Assembly: GCA_938011315.1 (NCBI GenBank)
Contig: CALLUG010000006.1
Span: 62,001-126,000, forward strand
DNA: 64,000 nt
Direction: 5' to 3'
Source of the DNA: an uncultured Flavobacteriaceae bacterium
GTDB taxonomy: Bacteria; Bacteroidota; Bacteroidia; Flavobacteriales; Flavobacteriaceae
The translations under genes were made by a program, and so were the position numbers. Position 1 is the first letter of the stretch; every line of letters starts with the position of its first letter. Below are positions 54,273 to 63,432 of this stretch, in pieces. The notes under the pieces are model-generated. The model was given only the letters and a program-made list of their open reading frames with translations, was not told the origin of the DNA and ran no database searches.

Positions 54273-54899
54273 CTAAAATTTGAAACTTAAGGACATTCCA
54301 AAATCGGCACTTGCACTTTGGTAATTGTAGTTTACACGTGGTCTTAATGCTAAATTTTCGTCCACGTTAAATGATAATAAGTGAGCGTTTACATTAGCTT
54401 CAATAATATTTAAGGCATAAATGCCTATAGCTATAATGAGCGATAGGTCTCTGTTACGCCTAAATTGCCGTTGTGCTCTAATTAGCCCGTCTTCCGAAAT
54501 TCTAGGTGTAGCTAATGGGTTTCCATTGGCATCTACACCAAAAAACTCATCGTTAGTTAAACCAGCAGCTCTACTCTTAAAGGCATCGCGGTAGCGGTTG
54601 TACTCTGTATTATTAAAATCATAAATAAGTCCTGTAGTTACTAATCCTGCATAAATAATGGGTATTTTCCAGTATTTTTTATTGTAGGCTTGTCCTAAAC
54701 CTGGTAATAATGCTGAGTAAAAAGCAGCTTTGGATGGTGCTAAAGGATCAATGGCTTTCTGCTTATAGATGTTTTTTACACTAATGTCCCCAATTATAGT
54801 ATCTGTATCTTTAGTAGCCTCTTTTTTTTCTTCAGACTGGCAATATGCAGTAATGGGTAACAATAGTAAGCCTATAAAAAAGATAACTTTATTTTGCAC
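54273..54899 (-). CDS. DUF5683 domain protein, exported
   Basis: A 208-residue protein with a signal peptide (FIGLLLLPITAYC), the DUF5683 core PSKAAFYSALLPGLGQAYNKKYWKIPIIYAG and later helices with a C-terminal segment rich in Tyr and aromatic residues ending FGMSLSFKF, an outer-membrane-like end. Function unknown. It starts inside the last codons of parB (11-base overlap). Confidence 0.85.
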   Translation of the reverse strand: MQNKVIFFIGLLLLPITAYCQSEEKKEATKDTDTIIGDISVKNIYKQKAIDPLAPSKAAFYSALLPGLGQAYNKKYWKIPIIYAGLVTTGLIYDFNNTEYNRYRDAFKSRAAGLTNDEFFGVDANGNPLATPRISEDGLIRAQRQFRRNRDLSLIIAIGIYALNIIEANVNAHLLSFNVDENLALRPRVNYNYQSASADFGMSLSFKF

Positions 54900-55803
54900 T
54901 TTTCACTAATTTTTGAATTCTGTTAAAATCTTCTTCAGAGTGAAAAGGGATTGTAATCTTCCCACTTCCGTTTTTACTTAATTTAACGTCTATTTTTTGT
55001 CCAAAGTATTCCGATATGTGTTTGGTGCCTTTTTTTATAAATTGAGGTATTTCTACTTCTTCAGCGACAGCGGTTTTAGGATTAGGTATTTTTTTCTCTT
55101 TTTGATAGTCTCTAACTAGGTCTTCTGTAGCTCTAACCGATAATTTTTTAGAGATTATAAGTTCGTAAATATCTAGTTGTTTTGTATGATCTTCAATATT
55201 AATAATTGCGCGGCCATGCCCCATTGATAAAAATCCATCTCGCATTCCTGTTTGTATAATAGGGTCTAGCTTTAGTAAACGAAGGTAGTTGGCTATTGTG
55301 GATCGTTTTTTGCCAACACGATCGCTCATTTGTTCTTGTGTTAAGCTTATCTCGTCGATTAGACGCTGGTAAGACAAGGCAATTTCGATGGGGTCTAAAT
55401 CTTGACGTTGAATATTTTCTACCAATGCCATTTCTAACGATTCTTGGTCGTTAGCAATGCGTACGTAGGCAGGAATTGTTGTTAGATTTAACGATTTTGA
55501 AGCTCTAAAACGTCGCTCTCCAGATACGAGTTGATATTTATTGAATTTAATTTTCCTAACCGTTATAGGTTGGATAACTCCCAATTCTTTTATGGATGAT
55601 GCGAGCTCGCTTAAGGCTTCTTCATTAAAAGTGGTTCGGGGTTGAAATGGATTGACCTCAATAAGCTCGAGGTTTAAATCGATGATATTACCAATAACTT
55701 TGTCTGCGTTTTTGTCTTTTACAGATTTTATATCGTTAGTTGGGTCTTGTAATAATGCAGATAAACCTCTTCCTAAAGCTTGTTTTCTATTTGCCTTCGC
55801 CAT
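54889..55803 (-). CDS. parB: ParB/RepB/Spo0J family partition protein
   Basis: A 304-residue protein. The N-terminal ParB/Srx domain has NPFQPRTTF and SGERRFRAS (CTP-binding box), followed by the helix-turn-helix LTQEQMSDRVGKKRSTIANYLRLL and the C-terminal dimer region. It binds centromere-like parS sites and acts with ParA in chromosome segregation. It overlaps parA upstream by 17 bases and DUF5683 downstream by 11 bases. No parS site was recognised. Confidence 0.95.
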   Translation of the reverse strand: MAKANRKQALGRGLSALLQDPTNDIKSVKDKNADKVIGNIIDLNLELIEVNPFQPRTTFNEEALSELASSIKELGVIQPITVRKIKFNKYQLVSGERRFRASKSLNLTTIPAYVRIANDQESLEMALVENIQRQDLDPIEIALSYQRLIDEISLTQEQMSDRVGKKRSTIANYLRLLKLDPIIQTGMRDGFLSMGHGRAIINIEDHTKQLDIYELIISKKLSVRATEDLVRDYQKEKKIPNPKTAVAEEVEIPQFIKKGTKHISEYFGQKIDVKLSKNGSGKITIPFHSEEDFNRIQKLVKSAK

Positions 55804-56566
55804 CTTTGTTTTTTATAATAATTTCTTTAGCTAGACTTAAGTAATTTACGGCGCCTTTACTACTTGCGTCATAATCAATAATGCTTTCGCCATAGCTAGG
55901 AGCTTCACTTAATCGAACATTACGTTGTATAATGGTTTTAAATACCATTTCGCTAAAGTGTTTTTTCACCTCTTCTACCACTTGGTTTGAGAGCCTCAAA
56001 CGAGAGTCGTACATTGTTAATAATAAGCCTTCAATGTCTAAGTCTGGGTTATGTATTTTTTGAACACTTTTGATGGTGTTTAGTAGTTTCCCTAAGCCCT
56101 CTAAAGCAAAATACTCACATTGTATAGGGATAATTACCGCATCTGCTACGGTTAGTGCATTTAGAGTTAGCAAGCCTAAAGATGGTGCACAGTCTATTAA
56201 AATATAGTCGTAAGACGATTTAAGGTGTGTAATTGCTTTTTTAAGCATATACTCTCTTTCATCTTTATCAACCAGTTCTATTTCTATAGCAACCAAGTCA
56301 ATGTGCGATGCAATAATATCTACATTAGGTGTCTCTATGCTCTGTATAGTTTCTTCTGCAGTACATGTGTGTTCTAACAACTGGTAAGTACCAAGTGTGA
56401 CGCTATCTACATCTATTCCTAATCCAGATGTTGCATTTGCTTGTGGGTCAGCATCTATAAGTAGCACTTTTTTTTCTAAAGCTCCAAGCGATGCTGCTAA
56501 ATTAACAGAAGTTGTTGTTTTGCCAACACCTCCTTTTTGGTTTGCTATTGCAATAATTTTACCCAT
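55787..56566 (-). CDS. parA: ParA-family ATPase
   Basis: I start at ATG 56566 (259 residues, MGKIIAIANQKGGVGKTTT), because the upstream in-frame residues precede the usual N-terminus. The deviant Walker A motif is KGGVGKTT, and the DADPQANAT and IDCAPSLG motifs are present. It moves ParB-bound origin regions. The gap upstream (56567-56774, 208 bases) holds no recognised gene. Confidence 0.95.
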   Translation of the reverse strand: MGKIIAIANQKGGVGKTTTSVNLAASLGALEKKVLLIDADPQANATSGLGIDVDSVTLGTYQLLEHTCTAEETIQSIETPNVDIIASHIDLVAIEIELVDKDEREYMLKKAITHLKSSYDYILIDCAPSLGLLTLNALTVADAVIIPIQCEYFALEGLGKLLNTIKSVQKIHNPDLDIEGLLLTMYDSRLRLSNQVVEEVKKHFSEMVFKTIIQRNVRLSEAPSYGESIIDYDASSKGAVNYLSLAKEIIIKNKDGEGK

Positions 56567-56774
56567 TAAATTAATATGGTTTAGTGTGCGATAAAAATAC
56601 AACTATTTATGAGTTTAAAAAATGTATTTTGTTAACAGTAATTGAGCCAATAAATGCGTACAATCAAAATTTTTCATTTGTATTGAATATCTCGTAATGC
56701 TAATGTTTTTTTGGTAAAACAGAACCATTCTGATATGCTTTTCAATAGATGCAATTTACTAGTTATGAACTGTT

Positions 56775-57416
56775 TTATAGTTTAATTTTTACCCCAACAA
56801 AAGGGTATATCGATAATGCGTTATTAAAAAAAGCATCGTCTTGTGGTGCTGACTCTATATTGAAAAAATCAAAATCATTTCCAATCCCTAGATTTAGATA
56901 AAGCCAGTTATTAATAGTGTAAACAGCTTCTACTTTAAGTCCAATAAAAATACCATCATCTCTAGAAATTTCTTCTGTAAAATTTAATTGATTTCTTAAC
57001 CTTACATATCCAACATTAAGAGAGGGTAGTAGGTGGATTTTTTCATTAAGTTGAAAGAAATAGCCAAACCCTGAAGAAATTCGTGTAAAATTTGAAGAGT
57101 CAATATTGCCTACTAATTCGGGTCGATTTACATCTCCAGAGTTAAATCTAAAGTTAATATGAAGTGTAAACTTCTTGAAAATGTTATATGCTATTAGGTC
57201 AATGTCAAAACCAAGATTTAAGCTATAGGCTTGGTTTATAAAATTATCGCCGTAGTATATAGGCTGAAAAAAACTGAGCCCTAGTGTGTGCTTTAAATTT
57301 CTTTTTTCTTGTTTTTGTTCCGTTTCTATTTGTTCTTTTGTGTTGGTGTTTTGTTGTGTCCAAGCAAGTTGAGTTGTAAATAGTAGTACTAATATAATTT
57401 TAAAATTCAAATACAT
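56775..57416 (-). CDS. Outer-membrane beta-barrel protein, unknown
   Basis: A 213-residue exported protein with a signal peptide (IILVLLFTTQLAWTQ), a short charged linker rich in Glu and Gln, and an aromatic, alternating-residue part (LGLSFFQPIYYGD, GFGYFFQLNEK, VGYVRLRNQL, NLGIGNDFDF) ending in a C-terminal YPFVGVKIKL strand. This is the look of an eight-to-ten-strand outer-membrane barrel. The family is not recognised. It overlaps the lipoprotein gene by 17 bases. Confidence 0.7.
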   Translation of the reverse strand: MYLNFKIILVLLFTTQLAWTQQNTNTKEQIETEQKQEKRNLKHTLGLSFFQPIYYGDNFINQAYSLNLGFDIDLIAYNIFKKFTLHINFRFNSGDVNRPELVGNIDSSNFTRISSGFGYFFQLNEKIHLLPSLNVGYVRLRNQLNFTEEISRDDGIFIGLKVEAVYTINNWLYLNLGIGNDFDFFNIESAPQDDAFFNNALSIYPFVGVKIKL

Positions 57417-58113
57417 AATCTACACTATTTTGATTTATAGGAATTTCGATACTATCAGATGCTACAACAACATCATCCATATCTAGCAATGTATAGGAGA
57501 ATGTAGCCACGCTATTTAAACAAGTTTCAAGCGTATTGAAGAAAGGTAAATCTTGAGAAAACAGCTGATTGTTGACAAAATTTGAAGTTACACTAGTACC
57601 GTTAATAAGACTTAAACGCTGGCTTCGAGCACAGACCTCTAATGAAAAACGAATGCGATTTTCTGAATTAGAACTATTATTTATGGTTAAGTTAAGGTTG
57701 GCAATTTTACTCAGCAGTACATCGGGTAAATTTATGGTGTTAGATTCAAGCTCTTCATTTATTTCCAAAGCTACAGTAGTAAATTCTTCATTTGTAGAAT
57801 TTTCAAAAATACCATCCTCTGCAACAGGGTTTACTATAATTGTTACATCATTATTGGACGTAGGCTTTAAAGCAATTAACCTAAGAAAGCCATTTGCATC
57901 AGTTTCCCCAAAACCTAATACCCCCTCCAAATTATTTGTAGTAATGGGCAAGAGTGAGGTGGAATTATCTTGAGCAAATAGTATAACATCAATATTTGCT
58001 AATGGGATACTATTTTGGTCTGTAACTTTTACGTCAAAACCAATACGACTGTTGTCTTCTATATCTTCACAGCTTAATATTAGTAATATAATAAAAACAA
58101 TATATTTTTTCAT
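57400..58113 (-). CDS. Lipoprotein of unknown function
   Basis: Not recognised. A 237-residue lipoprotein (lipobox ILSC, Cys15) with beta-rich, Ig- or Reg-like segments (IGFDVKVTDQNSIPLANIDVILFAQ, FGETDANGFLRLIAL) similar to carboxypeptidase-regulatory-like folds. It is translationally coupled to the barrel protein, so the two probably work together at the outer membrane. Confidence 0.68.
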   Translation of the reverse strand: MKKYIVFIILLILSCEDIEDNSRIGFDVKVTDQNSIPLANIDVILFAQDNSTSLLPITTNNLEGVLGFGETDANGFLRLIALKPTSNNDVTIIVNPVAEDGIFENSTNEEFTTVALEINEELESNTINLPDVLLSKIANLNLTINNSSNSENRIRFSLEVCARSQRLSLINGTSVTSNFVNNQLFSQDLPFFNTLETCLNSVATFSYTLLDMDDVVVASDSIEIPINQNSVDYVFEF

Positions 58114-58207
58114 AGTAGGTAAAGCTACAAAAAAGATGTTAAAAAAAACATTTTGTATTTACACTAAACTTAGATTCAAGTAATAATTGGTATAGCCTTT
58201 AATTGGT

Positions 58208-58225
58208 TTTGTTTTTTCAAACAAA
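58208..58225 (-). terminator. Hairpin after the PH-domain gene
   Basis: TTTGTTT and AAACAAA (58208-58214 with 58219-58225) form a seven-base stem with a four-base loop, GAAA on the minus strand, downstream of the 58246 stop. The T-tract is poor. Confidence 0.35.
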
Positions 58226-58245
58226 GTAGTCTATAAGCGTTACGA

Positions 58246-59724
58246 TTACAACCAATCTTTATTAGAGCTTTCTGCTTTGTAAAGTAAATAATTGGTTATT
58301 GCTATTGCCTTTCTTTGCGTTACATAAATAATATTAACTTCATTTGATGCAGTGTATATTTTTACAGAGGCTATGTTTTTTAATTTTTGAAACATACTTT
58401 GAGAGTATCTAACCATCTGTATTTTATGATGAGCTGTAATTTCAGTTTTAGTATCTATAAGCCCTGAGCCTACAGTAATATAATTGTCACTTATACAGTA
58501 ATAAATTTTTTTGTATTTAATATAAATATAAAAAAAAGCGAATGGTAAAAGAAACGTATTCACGACCCAAAATTGCTCTTTAAGCACTAAAAAAGCTATG
58601 ATGTTAATACCCAAAACTATAAGACTCATAAAAAGTATCAGTAGCCTTACGTAATAGGGTTCTGGTTTTTGTAAACCTGTTGTGTTTTGGCTGTTATAAT
58701 TGGCATAAATTTTGTCTAAAAATACATGTATTTGGGTCTTGTTTAATGCTATAATAGAAAAATTGTCTTTTGTCTTTTTATCTGTCATCGCTTGCTTTAT
58801 GGCAATGGTGTAAAGATCTAAGTGCTTTCTTAATCTATTGGTTATAATATCGATATTCTGAATTCTTGACGGTGTTAAGCTTAGGTGTGTTTTTTTTAGT
58901 AATCCCTTTTTTATTTCTAAATTATTGTTTTTTTCGACAACGCTCAAGTTGTAGTTTACAAAAAATGTTTTTCCTGCCGATATTAAAATTGTAATTATAA
59001 TAGAGAGTATAACAAAAAATGAAATTTTGAAAAACACGTTATCATCAATAAGATACCAGTGTTTTACTTTATCCTCTAGTTTTAAATTTTCTATGTAATG
59101 TCTGTTTTGCTGAAAAAAACTATAAAGCACTGTAATAATTACGCCAAAAGTTTTGAAATGATTTAGAGCGAAACCTTCTAAAATTATTTTTTTTGCACTC
59201 GGCTTATGAAATACAGTTGGTTGTGCATCATTATTTGCAGAAGTTTTAGGAGTGTTATTAACAAGTAATTCTTGCTTTAGTTGCGCTGCTTGTACTTTGC
59301 TAAGTGCTTTAATTTCTATTTCTGTAGTTTCGTCTCCTGCGGTTTCAACATTTAGAGCTACAACATTAATGAGTTGCTGTATAATATTTTGTTTTATATA
59401 AATATTTTGAATGGTTGCTTTTGGGATTACGGTATTTTCTTTTTTAAGAATTCCTTTTGTTAAATAAAAGTTGGTCGTTGTAATATGAAATTTAAAATGT
59501 CGATAAGTTAAGATTGCATGTATGATAAAAAATGAAAGAATACCAACACTAATTAGTACTATCAATATTTTGTTTTCTAGTATCGTTTTTCTTTCTACAA
59601 CAACTCCAAAGGCAATTATAACACCTATCGATTTTTTTATAACATTATAGAAATTAACCAAAAAAATAATTATAATGCCTTTTCCAGATTGCCGTGTAGG
59701 CGAGCTAAAACTAGACATGCTCAT
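58246..59724 (-). CDS. Membrane protein with three bacterial PH domains (YdbT-like)
   Basis: A 492-residue membrane protein with paired helices between three bPH2-like modules: FYLTKGILKKENTVIPKATIQNIYI, LEIKKGLLKKTHLSLTPSRIQNIDI and ITVGSGLIDTKTEITAHHKIQMVRY. The repeated pattern of GLLxKxxxxxPxxxIQxI shows internal duplication. Function unknown; in other bacteria YdbS/YdbT pairs are linked to antimicrobial resistance or stress. Its first codons overlap the preceding PH gene by 14 bases (start at ATG 59724 or 59718). Confidence 0.85.
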   Translation of the reverse strand: MSMSSFSSPTRQSGKGIIIIFLVNFYNVIKKSIGVIIAFGVVVERKTILENKILIVLISVGILSFFIIHAILTYRHFKFHITTTNFYLTKGILKKENTVIPKATIQNIYIKQNIIQQLINVVALNVETAGDETTEIEIKALSKVQAAQLKQELLVNNTPKTSANNDAQPTVFHKPSAKKIILEGFALNHFKTFGVIITVLYSFFQQNRHYIENLKLEDKVKHWYLIDDNVFFKISFFVILSIIITILISAGKTFFVNYNLSVVEKNNNLEIKKGLLKKTHLSLTPSRIQNIDIITNRLRKHLDLYTIAIKQAMTDKKTKDNFSIIALNKTQIHVFLDKIYANYNSQNTTGLQKPEPYYVRLLILFMSLIVLGINIIAFLVLKEQFWVVNTFLLPFAFFYIYIKYKKIYYCISDNYITVGSGLIDTKTEITAHHKIQMVRYSQSMFQKLKNIASVKIYTASNEVNIIYVTQRKAIAITNYLLYKAESSNKDWL

Positions 59725-60226
59725 TAATTTTTTCTACCAAATAGGAACTTAATTTTTGGGCTTCTACATGTGCTAATCCTTTTATGGACAAATCGTCTCC
59801 TGCCTCACCAGCTGTATATATATTTAGGTTGGCTAGCTTAAACTTTCTAGCAATAAAACTCCTAGAAACGTCTGTGTGCTGTATACGACGGTAAGGAACT
59901 ATAGTTAGTTTATGGACAATCAAACCTTGCTTGTACATAATATCTTTTGTTCGTATTGCGTAAGCTCTTTTAGAAAATCCTAAGACAGATATAACAATAT
60001 CAGCACTAGCAATAAGCCCTAAGGCAGGAAAAATAATAGGAAAATAAAGATCTACTCTTTTAGATTTTACAGAGTAACTTACAATCAATAAAATTCCGAA
60101 TAGGATAGTGTAAATTAGTATTTTGTTGATAAGCATAGCCTTTAGATATACTCTAGGTATTGGCTTAAAAGTAACGTCCTTAAACGAGGGGATGTCTTTG
60201 GTTGGTATCTGTTGGTTAGAAAACAT
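59711..60226 (-). CDS. PH-domain membrane protein (YdbS-like)
   Basis: A 171-residue protein with two hydrophobic helices (about 30-75) and one bPH2 module (IMYKQGLIVHKLTIVPYRRIQHTDV, residues ~100-150) ending AGEAGDDLSIKGL. It is the short partner of the larger three-module protein, with which it overlaps by 14 bases. It starts 10 bases after the Fe-S gene stop. Confidence 0.85.
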   Translation of the reverse strand: MFSNQQIPTKDIPSFKDVTFKPIPRVYLKAMLINKILIYTILFGILLIVSYSVKSKRVDLYFPIIFPALGLIASADIVISVLGFSKRAYAIRTKDIMYKQGLIVHKLTIVPYRRIQHTDVSRSFIARKFKLANLNIYTAGEAGDDLSIKGLAHVEAQKLSSYLVEKINEHV

Positions 60227-60235
60227 ACGTTTTTA

Positions 60236-61027
60236 TTATAAATCTTGTGCATTTGCAATAAGTTCTGCAATATCCATAACTTTAATATGTGCTTCTTTAT
60301 TTTTAGCTTTTACACCGTCCGTCATCATTGTATTACAAAATGGACATCCTGCTGCAATAATATTTGGTTGTACTTCTAGGGCTTGTTCTGTGCGCTCTAT
60401 ATTAACGTCTTTATTGCCTTGTTCAGGTTCTTTAAACATTTGCGCACCACCAGCGCCGCAGCATAAACCTTTTTTACGGCAGTTTTTCATTTCTACAAGT
60501 TCTGCGTCTAGTTTTTTAATTAGGTCTCTTGGTGCTTCATACACATTATTTGCTCGTCCCAAATAGCAGGGGTCATGAAAGGTAATACGCTTTCCTTTAA
60601 ACTGACCACCTTCTATAGTTAATCGGCCTTCGTCTAGCAAACTTTTTAAAAACTGTGTATGGTGTACTACTTCGTAATTGCCTCCTAGAGATGGATATTC
60701 GTTTTTAATGGTATTAAAGCAATGTGGACAGGCAGTAACTATTTTTTTTACCTCGTAGGCATTCATGACCTCTATATTGGTTACAGCTTGCATTTGAAAT
60801 AAAAATTCGTTTCCTGCGCGCTTTGCCGGATCTCCAGTACAACTTTCCTCTGTGCCAAGCACTGCAAATTCGACCTTTGCTTTATTTAAAATTTTGACAA
60901 AGGCTTTTGTTATTTTTTTTGCTCTATCATCAAAACTACCAGCACAACCTGTCCAAAATAGTACTTCTGGTTGTTTTCCTTCTGCCATAAATTGAGCCAT
61001 TGTAGGCACTTTTAATACATCGCTCAT
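60236..61027 (-). CDS. (Fe-S)-binding protein with CCG domains
   Basis: A 263-residue protein of the heterodisulfide-reductase/GlpC-like class. It contains the cysteine-rich motifs of two CCG domains: FWTGCAGSFDD and ACPHCFN, then HDPCYLGRANN, GLCCGAGG and GCPFCNTMM. These bind iron-sulfur clusters that pass electrons. It lies 56 bases after the larger Fe-S membrane protein gene, with which it would form a redox complex. Confidence 0.88.
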   Translation of the reverse strand: MSDVLKVPTMAQFMAEGKQPEVLFWTGCAGSFDDRAKKITKAFVKILNKAKVEFAVLGTEESCTGDPAKRAGNEFLFQMQAVTNIEVMNAYEVKKIVTACPHCFNTIKNEYPSLGGNYEVVHHTQFLKSLLDEGRLTIEGGQFKGKRITFHDPCYLGRANNVYEAPRDLIKKLDAELVEMKNCRKKGLCCGAGGAQMFKEPEQGNKDVNIERTEQALEVQPNIIAAGCPFCNTMMTDGVKAKNKEAHIKVMDIAELIANAQDL

Positions 61028-61083
61028 AATATGCTAATTCTTTTTAATTGTTTTATATTTATTTATTTTGAAAAGATACTTTA

Positions 61084-62391
61084 TTAAGCTTCGTCTTTCC
61101 AATTTAAACGATCCATTTGGTTGTAAGGCCATGGCGCACCATTGTTTTCAATATTAGTCATCATATTGTTCAACTCTACTGGCGCAGCAGATTCTTCCAT
61201 AACTAAATAGCGGCGCATATCAAGAATAATAGATAGTGGGTTAATGCTTACAGGGCAGGCTTCTACACAAGCGTTACAAGAGGTGCAAGCCCATAACTCT
61301 TCCCTTGTAATGTAATTGTCTAGCAACTGTTTTTTGTCGTCTTTAAATGTTCCGTTATTGTGGTCTATATTTTTGCCTACTTCTTCCAGTCGGTCGCGCG
61401 TGTCCATCATTATTTTTCGTGGCGATAGCTTTTTTCCTGTTTGGTTTGCAGGACATTCGCTGGTGCAGCGCCCACACTCGGTACAAGTGTACGCATTGAG
61501 CAATTGTACCCAGTTTAAATCCTGAACATCACTAGCTCCAAATTTTGTAACAGGTTCTTCCTCTTCTGTTTCTGGGTTTGCAAATGGGTCGGCGTTTGGA
61601 TCCATCATTAGCATCACTTCCTTGGTTACTGCGTCTAGGTTGTTAAGCTCTCCTTTAGGTTTAACACTCGCATAATAGGTGTTAGGAAAAGCAAGTAAAA
61701 TATGTAAGTGTTTAGAAAAATATAGGTAGTTTAAAAACACTAAAATCCCTGCAATGTGTAGCCACCAAGCGGTACGTTCTATAATGTGTAAGGTGTTTGC
61801 TGGTAGGCTTGCAAATAAGGGGCTTATGTATTTGCTTATACTATTACCAGAGTTCATATCTTGAAACTGAAGGTCTGTAGCATTCATTAGTAAGAAAAGT
61901 GCCATTAATACAATTTCGAAGTATAAGATGTAATTGGCATCTTTTTTGGGCCAGCTCGTCATTTCTTTACTCCAAAAACGCTTTAGCTTAAGACTATTGC
62001 GGCGCAACCAAAATACAATAACAGCTATAACAACCGATACGGCTAAAATTTCAAACGTACTAATTAAAAAACCGTAAAATGCACCCAAAACTGAAAATAC
62101 TCTATGCGTACCAAACAGCCCATCGATAATGATTTCTAAAACTTCAATATTAATAATAATAAACCCAATGTACACAACAACATGAAGTACGCCAGAAATT
62201 GGGCGACGTACCATTTTGCTTTGTCCTAAAGCAATCATGGCCATGTTTTTCCAACGTTCTTTTTTATGATTATTGACGTCTATATCTTGACCTAATTTTA
62301 TGTTACGTCTTATTTTTTTTATGTGTTTAATAAAGTAGCCAAGGCCTAATATAAGTATAGCTGCAAATATTATGTTTGGGAGTAAGTTCAT
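61084..62391 (-). CDS. Membrane-bound 4Fe-4S dicluster protein (HdrC/HdrE-like)
   Basis: A 435-residue protein with about five or six N-terminal hydrophobic helices (residues 1-235) and two 4Fe-4S cluster motifs: CTECGRCTSECP and CTSCNACVEACP (within residues ~300-380). It resembles the fused HdrC/NarI-type membrane redox subunit. With the CCG-domain protein downstream it probably forms an electron-transfer unit at the quinone pool; the partner redox enzyme is not evident. Confidence 0.88.
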   Translation of the reverse strand: MNLLPNIIFAAILILGLGYFIKHIKKIRRNIKLGQDIDVNNHKKERWKNMAMIALGQSKMVRRPISGVLHVVVYIGFIIINIEVLEIIIDGLFGTHRVFSVLGAFYGFLISTFEILAVSVVIAVIVFWLRRNSLKLKRFWSKEMTSWPKKDANYILYFEIVLMALFLLMNATDLQFQDMNSGNSISKYISPLFASLPANTLHIIERTAWWLHIAGILVFLNYLYFSKHLHILLAFPNTYYASVKPKGELNNLDAVTKEVMLMMDPNADPFANPETEEEEPVTKFGASDVQDLNWVQLLNAYTCTECGRCTSECPANQTGKKLSPRKIMMDTRDRLEEVGKNIDHNNGTFKDDKKQLLDNYITREELWACTSCNACVEACPVSINPLSIILDMRRYLVMEESAAPVELNNMMTNIENNGAPWPYNQMDRLNWKDEA

Positions 62392-62404
62392 TGTAGGCTG
62401 GTTA

Positions 62405-63349
62405 CTAGTTTTTTATATCTTCTTTTTGGTAAGGAATTTCTTTTCTAGACAAAATTCTAAAGTAGCGTTTGGGATGCAGTTTTATGTCTCTTAAGAGTTC
62501 TTCCATCTCTTTCATGGTGCTATTAAGATTTTTGTAAAGTGCATCGTCGTGCAAGAGTTTACCCATAGTCCCTTGGCCTTTTTCTAAATTTGCTAGTATA
62601 GTATTAAAATTACCCATTGTGGTTTCTAGGTTTTTCACTGTTTTTGCAATATCAATATGCTCTAAGGTGTTGGTGAAATTAGATAACGTTTTGCTAATGT
62701 TTTCTGCATTAGCTAAAGTTGTATTGAGTTTTTGCTCATTAGTTGCCAGTATATTATTAAAGGTTTTAGAAGTTTCATTAAACGAGTTTATTGTGTGTGT
62801 CAAGCCCTTAATAGCCTGTTTTAAATTAGCTTTGGTGTTTGTGTCCAAAATAGAGTTAACACTAGTTAAGGTGCTATCGGCGCTTACCATAACATCTAGC
62901 ACTTTTTTTTGCAGAGGTGTTACAGTGTCTGCTATTAAATCTGTTAATCCGTTTTTTGTATTACTTTTTAAGTAAGCGTTTGGTGCTACATTTTCAGCAT
63001 TGTCAAATGCAGGGAGTATTTGCAATGCTTTCCCTCCTAAAAGGCCATTGTCAAACAACTCAACGGTACTGTTTTTTGAGAATTGAAAATCACTGTCTAT
63101 CGTAAAGGTAACTTTTAAGTTGCCAGAGCCGTCATTAACAAAGGATATGCTTTTTACCCGGCCTACATTTAGACCATTAATAAGCACAGGGGCAGAAGGT
63201 GCTAATCCACCAACATTTTTGTAAACTGTATGGTAGGTGCGTGAGCTATTTAATAGGTTATCTCCTTTTAAAAAATTATACATATAGATAAGCAAAAGCA
63301 ATCCTAAGATTACTAATACTGCGGTACGGACTTCTCTAGAAATTTTCAA
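62405..63349 (-). CDS. MCE/MlaD-domain protein
   Basis: A 314-residue protein with one N-terminal membrane helix (residues ~8-26), an MCE/MlaD domain (VGGLAPSAPVLINGLNVGRVKSISF, FDNGLLGGKALQILPAF) and a long helical C-terminal part. MCE proteins carry lipids between membranes with an ABC permease and ATPase; the latter two are not seen here. It starts 83 bases after the amidase stop. Confidence 0.88.
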   Translation of the reverse strand: MKISREVRTAVLVILGLLLLIYMYNFLKGDNLLNSSRTYHTVYKNVGGLAPSAPVLINGLNVGRVKSISFVNDGSGNLKVTFTIDSDFQFSKNSTVELFDNGLLGGKALQILPAFDNAENVAPNAYLKSNTKNGLTDLIADTVTPLQKKVLDVMVSADSTLTSVNSILDTNTKANLKQAIKGLTHTINSFNETSKTFNNILATNEQKLNTTLANAENISKTLSNFTNTLEHIDIAKTVKNLETTMGNFNTILANLEKGQGTMGKLLHDDALYKNLNSTMKEMEELLRDIKLHPKRYFRILSRKEIPYQKEDIKN

Positions 63350-63402
63350 TGCAATTCGAAATTTGTTTAAAACAAAAATAATGATTAATTTAAAAAGAAT
63401 AC

Positions 63403-63419
63403 CTCCTTATGTTAAGGAG
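63403..63419 (-). terminator. Hairpin after the amidase gene
   Basis: CTCCTTA and TAAGGAG form a seven-base stem with a three-base loop, 14 bases downstream of the amidase stop on the minus strand. A T-rich tail follows a few bases on. Confidence 0.45.
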
Positions 63420-63432
63420 TTTTTAAATCCTT

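Noticed and set aside
54889-56774. parS site near parAB
   Set aside because: No 14-16 base palindrome like the known GTTTCACGTGAAAC-type site was seen in this stretch.
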